Below are positions 26,290-37,081 of a stretch of DNA of 64,000 nucleotides, in pieces. Made by a program: the position numbers and the translations under genes. Where the stretch lies: positions 1 to 64,000 of the forward strand of contig CAJQUN010001246.1 of NCBI GenBank assembly GCA_907163345.1. Direction: 5' to 3'. The stretch's first letter is position 1. Every line of letters starts with the position of its first letter. The notes under the pieces were generated by a model. The model had not been told where the DNA came from. It saw only the letters and a list, made by a program, of their open reading frames with translations, and searched no databases. Source of the DNA: Haberlea rhodopensis (Eukaryota; Streptophyta; Magnoliopsida; Lamiales; Gesneriaceae).

Positions 26290-26857
26290 GCCCACTTGAT
26301 AGCAGACGAACTCCTAAACTGATTCAACTCCACCCGAGCGGAGAGCACTGCTTGGCACAAGGAGCGGGATAAGTCCCAAAACATGTGCGAGGACTTGCAG
26401 AAGAACATTGGCCCCTCTCCAAGAGCAGCACAAATCTGACAAGAAAGCTCAGGAAGCGATCCAGAAGGCTCTTGAAGAAGAGCGAGGAAGGTCCGATGAG
26501 CTGGAAAGAAAGGCGGCTGGTCTTGAAGAAATCAATAAGACTCTATCCCAGTAATACACTCAAGAAAAAGCTTCTTTCGAAGCTCGGGTAGAGGAAATCT
26601 GGCTGAAGAGGAAAGCCGACTTTCTAAAATCCGAAGAGTATGGCAACACAGTGTCTGACCACGCCTCTGTATTTTTCGAGCATGGGTTTGAAGTTTGTGC
26701 TCGTCAGTTTGAGGCAAATGGTTATCCACCTGAGGGCACCTCTTTTGACTTCTTGGACCAAGAAGCAGCCCTGGCCAGTCTTCCCGAAGAGATATTTAAA
26801 TGATAGAGTATGGCTGTATCTTCTGTTATTTCATTTGCACATGTAACTCTTTTGTTT

Positions 26858-26863
26858 AATAAA
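26858..26863 (+). terminator. Poly(A) signal AATAAA of the antisense gene
   Basis: AATAAA lies 55 bp after the stop codon in a T-rich context on the + strand, as expected for a gene transcribed against the orientation of the retroelement. Confidence 0.5.
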
Positions 26864-26894
26864 AGTATCTTTTTGTAACTTCTTGTATGTATAT

Positions 26895-27834
26895 ACTAAA
26901 ATAACGAACAAGCTCGAACATCCCGAGCACAAACACTTGGACAATTTTAGGTTTAAATATGGACCAACGATCGGTATCCAATGAATAAACTAATAAAATT
27001 CCGAACAAGCTCGAACATCCCGAGCACAATCACTTAGGTAATTTTAGGTTTAAACATGGATCGAACATCCCGATCCCACGAGTAAACTACTAAATTTCCG
27101 AACAAATTCGAACATCCCGAGTACAATCACTTAGGCTTTTTAGGTTTAAACATGAACCGAACATCCCAATCTCATGAATAAACTAATAAATTTTCGAACA
27201 AGCTCGAACATCCCGAGCACAATCACTTAGACAGTTTTACGTTTAAACATGGACTGAACATCCCGATCAAATGAAAAATTAATAAAATTCCGAACAAGCT
27301 CGAAAATCCTAGCATAATCACTTAGGTAATTTTAGGTTTAAACATGGACCGAACATCCCGATCCCATGAATAAACAATAAAATCTGAATAAGCTCGATCA
27401 TCCCGAGCACAATCACTTAGACAATTTTAGGTTTAAACATGGACCGAACATCCCGATCCCATGAATAAACTAATAAATTTCCGAACAAGGTCGAATATCC
27501 CGAGCACAATCACTTATGCAATTTTAGGTTTAAATGGACCGAACATCCCGATCCCACGAATAAAACTACTAAAATTCCAAACAAGCTCGAACATTCCAAG
27601 CACAATCACTTAGACAATTTTAGGTTTAAACATGGATCGAACATCCCGATCCCGTGAATAAACTAATAAATTTACGAACAAGCTCGAACATTCCGAGCAC
27701 AATCACTTAGGCGATTTTAGGTTTAAACCGAACAACCAGATCCCATGAATAAACTAATAAAATTCCGAACAAGCTCAAACATCCCTAACACAATCACTTG
27801 GGTAATTTAGGATTATACATGGACCGAACATCCC
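26895..27834. repeat. Tandem array of about 97-bp units, left part (about 10 units)
   Basis: Each unit contains gctcgaacatcccgagcaca, then ttaggtttaaacatggaccg, then aacatcccgatcccatgaat. The word gaacatcccga therefore occurs twice per unit in slightly different context. Units start near 26905, 27003, 27100, 27195, 27292, 27385, 27482, 27579, 27676 and 27771. Copies differ by scattered substitutions and small deletions. The array lies between the integrase end of element D and its antisense gene. It is non-coding. Confidence 0.95.
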
Positions 27835-27839
27835 TATAT

Positions 27840-30528
27840 TGTAAGGTCAGGTTGCTAATTAATCCGGATTAACGATGAATATGCAAACCCGGATGATTAA
27901 TTAGTTAAGAATTTGCATTTTAATTGTGATTGAAGGAAATAAACAAGTTAGTAGAATTTCGAGAAAACCCGGATAATTTAAAGCTATGGACCACGAATTA
28001 ATGTGTTGCGGACCACGACACATTAAATTTGAATGGCATAAATTACATATATGTAAATAAATACATTATATATATAGTGCATACCCCATACACACACAAT
28101 TAAAAAATCATCCAAGCAACCTTGAAACCATCGATTCTTCACTCTCCCTCATTCCATTGTTTTTCCTTCACTCATCCTCCAAGCATTCGAATTTTTTTCT
28201 CTAAATTGATCCTTCAATATTGATTAAAAACCACATGCAAGAGGAAATTTAGAGAGATCAAGCATAGGAATTGATATGGTGGAAGTTTGAGCAAGAAGTT
28301 CGAAAGAGGCTGCGTGTGGCTCGTCTATCAAGCTTTGGTCGATTTTGGTTGGCGATTTGGCATCAAATATTCAAGATATTTGAAGGTATAACATGTTTCT
28401 TGAGCTTTATTAACTTGGATTTGTATTAATGGTCGAATTATGGTGCAACTATCAAATGCATTCTGCAGAATTTATGATGCATACATTCTGTGTTTTGAAC
28501 TTTGGGACTTTTAGACTTCGAATTTGCCGTTTGTGTCCATATGAAAGTTGTATCTTGTTGAAAATACTTACGTTTTGATAGAAAATTGAGGCAATTTGGA
28601 GTTATGATGCGTGAGTTATGCTAATTATACCAGATGATGTGCAAACTGTAATTTCGTTAGACATACAATGTGTAATTCAAGTTTCGGGGCAGTTTGTGTT
28701 AAGAATTTGGAAATGTGTTCTAAAAAAAGTTGTATATAGTTAAATTTTATCCAGTTAAAAAAAACGGACTCAATTTGGACTTAAAATGAATGAGTTATGA
28801 TGTTTCTACCACAAGGTGCACAATCTGGAACATGCATATAGGCGGGTTGCACATGCAGTATGTTCTTGGTAAATCTGGGCAAAATAAGCTACGATTTTGA
28901 CCTTGGTGTCTAAATGAAAGTTGTAAAATTTTGAGTTAAATTGCATTAGAATCTGGTCTCACATGATTCAGAGGTTACTTGTGTAAGATACACATTTTTT
29001 TCCTAAAACTGCTCACTATGTCAAAATGGAGAGTATATGTTTTTTAAAAACTGGCATACTTCGCTTTGCATATGCCTTAAGATGAGCGAACTAGCTTCTG
29101 GACATGAAAGATGAACTATAGTAATTTGCGTTTTCGTGATTTTCCCATTGTCCTCAAGTAATTTGGACATCATATGAATTTATTATGATTTTTATACGAA
29201 AATGGGTCAGGCTGAAATTTGGTGAGTTGTCCTGTTTTTCCAGCAGATTGTTCTTGGCAATTTACCTAGGCTAAATGAACGAATTTGAAGATGAGTTGAA
29301 CTGATGAAATGTTCATTTTTGAGTTAGCTTTTAAACTAAATTAGACCCATGTTATTTTATTAAGTATCAGACAAGTTATGAGCCGATCTCTACGGTTGCG
29401 CAAGCTAAAATTTAGAGAATTGGTTTTGGGTCTAAGTTTGAGTTTTATTTTGATAAGTTTAAGGCTAGTATGTGACATTATGTTGTATCTGCAACTGTTA
29501 TGGCTAGGTTTATTAATCCTGGGATCGAGTCTAGGATCACTTGGTAATTAGCTAACGGTTTGAGCTACGTAGAAAACTGGTTCTATCACGATGTCTGGCA
29601 AAGACATGTGATGTTCCCGGGGTATGATTTGTTGTCATTACTTGCTACTTATGTGACTATATGTCATGTTGAACTGCAGTATGTGAATTACATGATACAT
29701 TGAACTGCATGATATATGATGACATGATATATTGAGATGCATCACATGAGATTATGATATTGCATGATGCATTGACACGCATGGACATTGAGCATATCAT
29801 GTTGATCCTATCGATTCTTTCATTGGTACCTATATCTTTTCGTTGGTATCTGTGATGCGTGTCTGGGGATGATGGGCACGCCGATGGCTCGACGGAGAGA
29901 GTGAGCTGAGAGATGCCGTAGCAACGAGTGTGCCGACATCGCCCAGACACGAGGGATGATGGACCGCCGATGGCTCGACTGAGAGAGATGTCGTAGCGAC
30001 GAGCGTGTCGACGACCTGCTCGAGCTCGATGATTTGATTGATGATATTCCTTTGGACTCCTGAGACCTCGATATTTGAGATTTGATACCCCTCATATGCA
30101 TTTGAATTCATGCACCGCATGCATCGCATGATACTTTGTCATAATGTTGTGATTTTACCTGTTTCTCGTACTGGGTTCTGACACCCTTCGTGGTGGGCTG
30201 CCATGTCTTTGTTGTATGGGCATGACATGTGGTACATGTGGATGTACTGCGGATGCTTGAGATGATGCATCGATGAATACCGGAGCTCCTTGAGAGCGAG
30301 CTCATGTTATGATTTATGTTTTGAGTCCCAATAATTGTTAAGAGTATTTTTTTACTGTGATTCAATTTACCGGGGTATGCCCCGAGTATCTGTATTTTAA
30401 GTATTTCATTATTGTGAAGTTTATATGTGATGCTTATGCGATGAATATTATGTTAGATGTAAAACTGGAATTATATATTTTCAATATTCTGAAATGTTTT
30501 AAAAACAAAATGCGACTGGGCCCTCACA
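27840..30528. mobile_element. Probable solo LTR, 2.7 kb, inserted in the tandem array
   Basis: The interval runs from TGTAAGGTCAGG to GGGCCCTCACA, with matching inverted termini. It is bounded by TATAT (27835-27839) and TATAC (30529-30533), a 5-bp duplication with one mismatch. The array resumes immediately on the other side. There is no recognisable gag or pol; the ORFs at 29657-30365 are translations of CATG-rich DNA. It is most simply a solo LTR of a large-LTR gypsy element left after unequal recombination. Confidence 0.7.
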
Positions 30529-30533
30529 TATAC

Positions 30534-30945
30534 CATGAATAAACTAATAAAATTCTGAACAAGCTCGATCATCCTAAGCACAATCACTTAGGCATTTTTA
30601 GGTTTAAACATGGACCGAACACCCCGATCTCATGAATAAACTAATAAATTTCTGAACAACTCGAACATCTCGAGCACATCACTTAGGCAATTTTAGGTTT
30701 AAACATGGACCGAACATCCCGATCCCACGAATAAACTACTAAAATTCCGAAGAAGCTCGAACATCCCGAGCACAATCACCTAGGCAATTTTAGGTTTGAA
30801 CATTCCGATCCTATGAATAAATTAATAAAATTCCAAACAAGCTCGAACATCCCGAGCACAATCACTTAGATAATTTTAGGTTTAAACATGGATCGAACAT
30901 CCCGATTCCATGAATAAACTAATAAAATTCCAAACAAGCTTATAA
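30534..30945. repeat. Tandem array of about 97-bp units, right part (about 4 units)
   Basis: The same unit as at 26895-27834, with copies near 30557, 30652, 30750 and 30835. It continues the array after the solo LTR insertion and ends next to the integrase C-terminal region of element D. Confidence 0.93.
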
Positions 30946-30999
30946 AAAGCAATATTTACTTTATTAATACCCAAAGTACTTTAACAGTAGTAAAAACAA

Positions 31000-31847
31000 T
31001 AATCAAATTACTATATAAAGTACTTCTTAAGGTTATGAACATTCAACGGTCTTGCCAATTCTCGGCCCAGCTGATTTTCCAGTCTATATGACCCTCGCCC
31101 GATCACTGTCTTCACTTTATAAGTGCCTTCCCATTTTGGCTCTAATTTCTTTACATCCTCAGCCGTGTTAGTTCTCCGCCATACCAGATCCCCGACCTGA
31201 AAAGTCCTTGGGCCGAACCCTTCGTTTGTAAGCGTCAGTGATCCTTATTTTGTTCATTTCAGTGCGTGCAACTGCTCTTTCTCTCAACAGGTCCACCTCA
31301 TCCAGTTCTAATTTTCTTGCCTCCTCATTCCTTTCGGGATCATATTATTGTACCTGAAGAGATTCTACATTGATTTCAGTGGGAATCAGGGTCAGAACCA
31401 TACACCAAGCTATATGGAGTTTCTTCTGTAGATATTCGTGGTGTATTTCGGCATGTCCATAGTAGACCCGGTAATTCATCAACCCACGCCCCTTCCAACC
31501 TGGTTTTAATCCCATGTAATAGGATATATTCGTCACCTCAGCTTGTCCAATGGATTGAGGATAGGTTACCTAGGTAAATACTTGTGTAATTTTCGTGTCC
31601 TTGCACCAATCCTGAACTCTCTTCCCCTAAAATTTTCTTCAATTATCTGAGACCAATTTCCTCGGTATTCCGAACTGACATATTATGTTCTTCGACAAGA
31701 ACTTAGCCACTCCGTCCTCGGTGATCTTGGCAAGGGGCTCGGCTTCCACCCACTTGGTGAAATATTCAACCGCGATTAAAACAAACTTTCTTTGTCCAGT
31801 TGCTGGGGGAAAAGGTCACATAATATCCATCCCCCATCGATCAAAGA
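31000..31847 (-). pseudogene. Element D integrase, core and C-terminal part
   Basis: On the - strand the first words after the copia A insertion are DRWGMDIMWPF, then AVEYFTKWVEAEPLAKI and QFGIPRKLVSDN, which are integrase core motifs. They are followed by a degenerate C-terminal region (GDLVWRRT-like, then EPKWEG-like and SYRLEN-like words near 31060-31200). Stops and frameshifts are present (for example the stop just after SDN). It continues the zinc-binding half at 51948-52150. Confidence 0.8.
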
Positions 31848-32290
31848 TGTTGGCCCTGGGTGCGGCAACATGAGATAGGAATACCAAAAATGAAGAATAA
31901 AATGGACAACAGAATTTACGTGGAAAACCCTAAAAAATATTAAGGTAAAAACAACATGCAAGATGAAAAGATTCCACTATAATATTTTGTAGGTTACAAC
32001 TTCTCACTATCTTTCAAAGAGAACAACACTCTTAATATAGGAGAAAAACCACCTCACAAATATTATAGAATACACACTCAAATGTAGATATATGAGATAA
32101 CACTCTGAAATGTGATAAATGAACTGAAACCAGGGGAGCCCTATTTATAGGAAGTTATACCGCATTCAAAACGTGTTTCCATCGGCCAACAAAAAATATT
32201 TAATGCACACATTTTCCATCCGCAACAATTATTCAATCCAATTGCCATGACAAAATAAATGCTGGCAATTATTATGTCTGCTTGCCGACA
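31848..32290 (-). repeat. Element A 3' LTR, 443 bp
   Basis: A direct repeat of 51498-51942 with scattered differences and TG...CA ends. The adjoining + strand sequence tttctcccacttgg is the complement of the polypurine tract. Confidence 0.93.
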
Positions 32291-32389
32291 TTTCTCCCAC
32301 TTGGAGATTTGATTGAGAATCAAACACATATCCACACATCCATTCAGTCTTACCACACCATGCTGCTTACAGTTCTGCTAGGCCATTTG

Positions 32390-32886
32390 AGGATCTGCAC
32401 CACTCGAACTTTTCAGTGTTAATTGGCTTTGTCAATATATCAGCTAGGTTATCCTTCGTATGGATCTTTTGCATATCCACACTTTCTTCCTCTACTACTT
32501 AACGAACAAAGTGAAATTGAAAGCCAATGTGTTTAGTACTGGAATGAGAGGCTGGATTCCTTGCAATGTGCAAGGCACTCTGACTATCAAAAAATAGGGA
32601 AATCTTCTCCTGTTTGCACCCGAGCTCTTCCAATAACCTTTTATTCCATATTGCCTCCTTGCAAGCCTGAGTAGCTGCCATATATTCTGCTTATGTTGTA
32701 GATAACGCCACAACTATTTGTAGTTTTGAAACACAGCTTACTGCTCTTCCTGCAAGTGTAAACACATACCCAGTAGTAGATTTTCTTTTATCTTAATCAC
32801 CTGCATAATCTGAATCTAAATAGCCCTTGAGTGTAAAATCTGATCCGTAACATAATGCAACATCCAAGGTACCCTTAATGTATCTA
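32390..32886 (-). pseudogene. Element A RNase H, C-terminal end of pol
   Basis: Read on the - strand it begins LRYIKGTLDVALCY, then SDYAGD, STTGYVFTL, AEYMAATQACKEAIW, DSQSALHIARNP, TKHIGF and NLADILTKP, the standard copia RNase H order. Stops interrupt it (after the AGD word, before AEYM and after FVR). It ends at an in-frame stop about 100 bp before the 3' LTR. The RT that should precede it is absent because the sequence switches into the LTR of element B at about 32887. Confidence 0.9.
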
Positions 32887-33990
32887 AGGATCGGTCCGGA
32901 GTGTTTAGAGGGGGGGTGAATGAACACTCCTTAAAATTAATCCTTATTGATTTCTCTCGGGTTAGTGAGTGAAATCTATTTCTTAATCAACTTCTGAGCA
33001 GAACAGACCACTGAATATAAAAGTGTGGAACAGTCTGTTTTTGACTGGTAAGAACGGCTTGATGGCTTAGTAAGTGTAATTCAGCACTGAATGAGAATAG
33101 ACAGGATATGTTTCTGGAAGTTCGAAGGAGAATCCTTCTACATCTCGCCTTCTTCCAATTAAGGAAGGATTCGCTAGAAGACTTTGAGTAATACAACTAC
33201 TTGTGCAACCCCAATTCAGCTGGATTTATCTCACTACCAGACGAAACTCCTAGTCTCTCGATCTGTTCAGACACAAACTGTCTGACAGTTACAATAGAAT
33301 CTCACTCTTCTATCTTAGTATAAATACAAGAGACAGAATGATTTTGACTATGCGCACAATGATCCTATGACGATCAAATATTACAGTATGCTGTGCTTAT
33401 GAAAACTTTGAGCAGACTGGTAAGATGAATATCTTTTAATAACTGCTCTGCTCGAGAATGTCTAGACTTGTAAGCTTGTGCTGTTATATTTTCTTTTCGT
33501 TTCTTGATTTTTCAGTCGTCATTTTTGAGCTCTCTAGTTGCATCCTTATATAGTCGTTTATACCAACGACACTATTTCCTTTTTCTGTGCAACTCTTGAC
33601 TCTGTTCATTCTCTGAACAAGCTTCAGTCTAATTCTTTTAGGCACTTTCCCTTCTGGTCTGTGCTTTCGGCATCTGTCAGGTAGTCTCTCCTTTGTCTAC
33701 TTATCTTTTAAGGTAATCTTCAGTCCTTGGTCTTTTCAGCATTAATTGTATCATTAAATGCTTCAATAAATAGCCGTTAATGATTCGGACTGAAGAACGA
33801 AGCTTATTCAACCTTGTCTGCTCTGATCTGATCTTCATTGAGCTGGTCTCGTGCTTCGATCTGGTCAGACTGGTTTGCATCGATCCGTTCTGATTTTGCG
33901 ATAGACCATATCGGTGTGATCTGCTTTGACATGGTTTTATGGCTTGATCGGTTTGATTTGTTTTGTCATCTTTAAAATCCGCAACTAACA
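32887..33990 (-). repeat. Element B 3' LTR, about 1.1 kb, left end truncated
   Basis: A close copy of 48227-49335, beginning at AGGATCGGTCC instead of TGTTAGGATCGG. The short ORFs at 32987-33196 and 33701-34015 are duplicated in the other LTR and are not genes. Confidence 0.93.
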
Positions 33991-34335
33991 AATTCCCCCT
34001 TCTTGATGATGACAAAACATAGCTTCTATGTCTTCTTATTCAGTCCTTTTAAAAGTTCTGAAGAGTATTCTTGCAGATCAATTTAGTCTTCTCGTTCAAA
34101 ATAAATGAACACTGTAAGTTGTAGTTCGGATCGATTAAGTCATTTTGTTCAAAATAAATGAACTATTCAAAATAATGAATAAGACTTAGATAAGTGACTG
34201 AAGGACACTGAAAGACTCTGATTTTATTGATAAAATCTGATAGATACATTTACATGTCAGACTCATATAGGCATCTACTTCTTCGCTGAGGACTGCTGAG
34301 CTGACTTGAAATCCTTATTCTTTCCCCCCTTTTTG

Positions 34336-36680
34336 TCAGCTCTCCTGAAGGAAATCTACGATCTGTGTGAGCTGAGCGCAAATAGCATCCAGACGAGTGT
34401 CTTGAGCAAAGAGGGATTTAGCGACGGAAGTCCGAACTTCAGTGGCCAGCTCGATCTGTTCTTTTCTCAGGCTATTTTTATATGAAGCTTGCTGAGAGAA
34501 CAGGTCATTCAGTCCACGCTGAATACCGCTTATGCTAGCCGTCATCTTGTCTCTGAAGGATTCAAAGTCCAAGTGTGTAGACCTTTGACTTTGATGAACT
34601 TCTCTTACTCTTTGAGAGAGATAGAGACAGTTGTCAAAAAGTTGTTGAAGAGACTTGGGGAGAGATGAGGCTTCAGCAGGTAAATGGTCCGGAGAGTGAT
34701 CAGAAGGTGACGCAGTCAGATCAACTTCTGCCTCAACTGGTACGAGTGAGGAAACAACAGATTGGCGTATATCGGATTGGATCATTGTAACTAAGTCCGT
34801 ATAAAATTCTTGTAGAAACGTCAAGTCTGCAGCAGACTGATCTGGAGGAGTGATAGGTCTAGTAGGCTCCTCATCCTGTATAGCTGCAACGATTGTTGAC
34901 ACCACTAGATCCGGATCGACGGATTCTGGCGAGACAACGTTTGGAGGAGCGTCTTTTGGACTGTTCTGAATATGGGAGACTGGGGACGCCAGAGGAATGG
35001 AAGTTGTTGGAGAATCCAGCAAGATATCCATTGCTTCAGTCTCTGCGGCAGACGGAATATTGGTCAGTGGCTGCTCCGCTGTATCAGAAATAAGTGGCTC
35101 AAAGAATGGTTCTGTCACAATCTTGCTTGCAGTGGGGTGATCTGGGCTGGGAACGGGAATGGATATGTTGAGCTGCTGTCGTTGAAAGCAAACAGCCATG
35201 TGGAGAGTATGAATGTACATCTCCAGCTGAGCAATAATAACACCATCATCTTTGGCAGTCGGATTGTTGGCATCAAAGTTCGCCTTTTTGCCTGTAATCA
35301 GCAAGTTTGCCAGTCTGAGCCTGTGATTTACCCGGAATAACTCCTTGCGATGCACCGCAATCTGTACGTCATCGGTTTCTGTCCCTTTAAAGACTTCTTG
35401 TTCCATTTTGTGGAGCCTTTTAAGCTTGCCGAAGAACAGGCCAAAGTGGTTGATCGTTCTGTATTTGACCCATTCATCGAATACTACAGTAAGCGCCTTA
35501 ACTTTGTCTTTGACATCTTCCATGGCAATATCAATTGCAGTTTGAGCGGCTGACTTTGGTTTGGAAGAGACAGGCTCAGCTAGGATTGCTTTCCCTTTGC
35601 CAACGGTAGGCGATGGCTTAATCCCTGATTGGGTGTGGTCCCCTAGTTCTTTTATAACACTTCCCTTGACCACAGGGGTAGTGGAGGGGACGCGGATGGT
35701 AACCCTAGGTACAGTGGTTGGAGCTTTGGAAGGTTGAGTTGGAGTTTGGGTTGCAGGGGTGGCTTTTGTTGAGGGTAAGATGGATATGGGTTTGGGATTT
35801 AATGTCGACAGTGGCTTGGTAATCTGGGTTCTTGGTTTCTTTGGAGGAGGTTTGGCTGGAGATGAAGGAGCAGAAGCAGACTGAGTTTCGTCTGAGTCAG
35901 TCTGGACTGTCAGTTTGCGCTTAACTCTGGTCTTTCTTTCAGCAGTCTGTTCCTGTCCCAGTTCGATCTTCACAGCCACCAGATCAGATGGAGTGGGTGG
36001 AGCACTTTTGGATTTGAGCAAGGCCAGACCCTTGGGGTTGAGAATTTTGAAGGGTTTAAGTGCTGAAGGCTTCCCCAGCTCGATGCCCATTGTCTCCAAG
36101 AGCTTGCTGAGAGGAACAGCAAAGCAAACAGCCTTTTTTGATGCAATGACTGTTTCTAGTAGGACTCCAAACAAGATAGCGGACCAGTTCATCTTCTGTC
36201 CGGAATGGATAGCAGCCCTGGCCCGGAATTTTTCTGAGGTTGCCGCGTCATAGCATCCCGGCTTTGCCCAACAGTGGCTTGCCAACAATATCGCATAAGA
36301 CCTGAAAATGGAACATCATTTCTTTCTTCTTGAAAGATGGCTGCAATTTCTGGCCAAAGATGGATACTCTGCCCTGAAGGCTTGCAATGGTGACCTGGGG
36401 GATGTGGCCAAAATCAGTCAGTCCGGTGATAGGAAGACCAAAGGCCTTTGACAGCGTTGTCTGAGAAATGTCGAAAGATTAGCCCAATGAACGTCTTGTG
36501 AGAAACAGCATTGGCGAACAGCTCTCTAATCTCCGACTCGTAAACCACCGTCCCACATTCCAGAAAATTCCTTAATCCTGAGGATTCCAAGGATTTGAAC
36601 ACAGATACCATTTCTGGATCTTCAGCCCTGTAAATCGCATCAAACTCAACAGATAGAGAGTTGTGAGTGATAGTTGCCAT
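34336..36680 (-). pseudogene. Element B third ORF (downstream of pol), function unknown
   Basis: The coding region starts at the ATG at 36680 (MATITHNSLSVEFDAIYRA) and reaches a stop at 34336. Two frameshifts, near 36485 and 36250, split it; from 36288 onward a 650-codon frame is open. The N-terminal third is a conserved-looking domain. Next is a Pro/Ser/Thr-rich basic stretch with a nuclear-localisation-like patch (PPPKKPR), then an Ala/Val-rich region, and finally a helical, probably coiled-coil C-terminus. No membrane span stands out, so the env-like label used for extra ORFs of Sireviruses is not supported here. As I recall, related proteins are abundant in some Lamiales annotations under misleading host-gene names. 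Confidence 0.75.
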
Positions 36681-37081
36681 TTGAGTAAGTATGGAGAATG
36701 CAGAGAAGATTGAAAGAATTGAAAGAAATAAACAGACAACAGTAATTCGTAAAAAGTGAAATGTAAGTGAGATGTACAGCCTGCTAAATAGGAGAGATAG
36801 GACACGTGTCTGTATCTCGATGACTGATATTTAAGCAATTCAAATTAAACGGACAGGATGAGAAAGAAATAAGGCGGTTAAAATTCGATAAGTCCGGGCT
36901 GTTAAAAAGTATTACTATGTTAAAGACTGGTCGTGTGATTGAACAAACAGATCATAGGATAATATCAGATTTGAAAGAGATCGGTCTGAAAGTTCAGACC
37001 GGTCTGTGTCTTTCTAACTGTTGCATTATTGATCCGTGCTAATGCTTAGTCTTCAAAACAGAATTAATTAAACACCTAAAA

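Larger units (their letters stand above)
24892..26803 (+). pseudogene. Antisense gene of element D: gypsy-type transposon-domain protein with coiled coil, two introns
   Basis: The translation from about 25150 to 25690 contains GLRFPIPAFFLAVENYF and the words KGVGFLKNYPSSIKECNK. This is the domain annotated in plants as putative gypsy-type transposon (Transposase_28-like). It is followed by a Ser/Pro-rich linker and a Lys/Glu-rich coiled coil after 26290, ending EEIFK-stop at 26801. The reading frame crosses two apparent introns: 25691-25767 (GTGTGT...TATGCAG) and 26215-26289 (GTAAGT...TTTGTGCAG), the second in phase with QKAYRELAFSNLVNDFSTYL upstream and AHLIADELLN downstream. AATAAA follows at 26858. 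The probable start is the ATG at 24892. Several stops and frameshifts (for example near 25010, 25120, 25785, 26321 and 26430) make this copy non-functional. The function of the family is unknown. Confidence 0.7.

Noticed and set aside
26895..27834. CRISPR array
   Set aside because: The whole 97-bp unit is repeated with scattered mutations; there are no unique spacers, and this is a plant genome.
29657..30365. Overlapping - strand ORFs of 85-99 codons
   Set aside because: Three frames of the same CATG/TGAT-rich DNA in a solo LTR are open at once; there is no conserved protein.
32987..34015. Small ORFs shared by 33 kb and 48.3-49.4 kb as duplicated genes
   Set aside because: They lie in the two LTRs of element B and are duplicated only because LTRs are.
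34336..36288. Host splicing-factor-like gene
   Set aside because: Position directly after copia RNase H and inside matched LTRs, plus the frameshifts, make it an ORF of element B.
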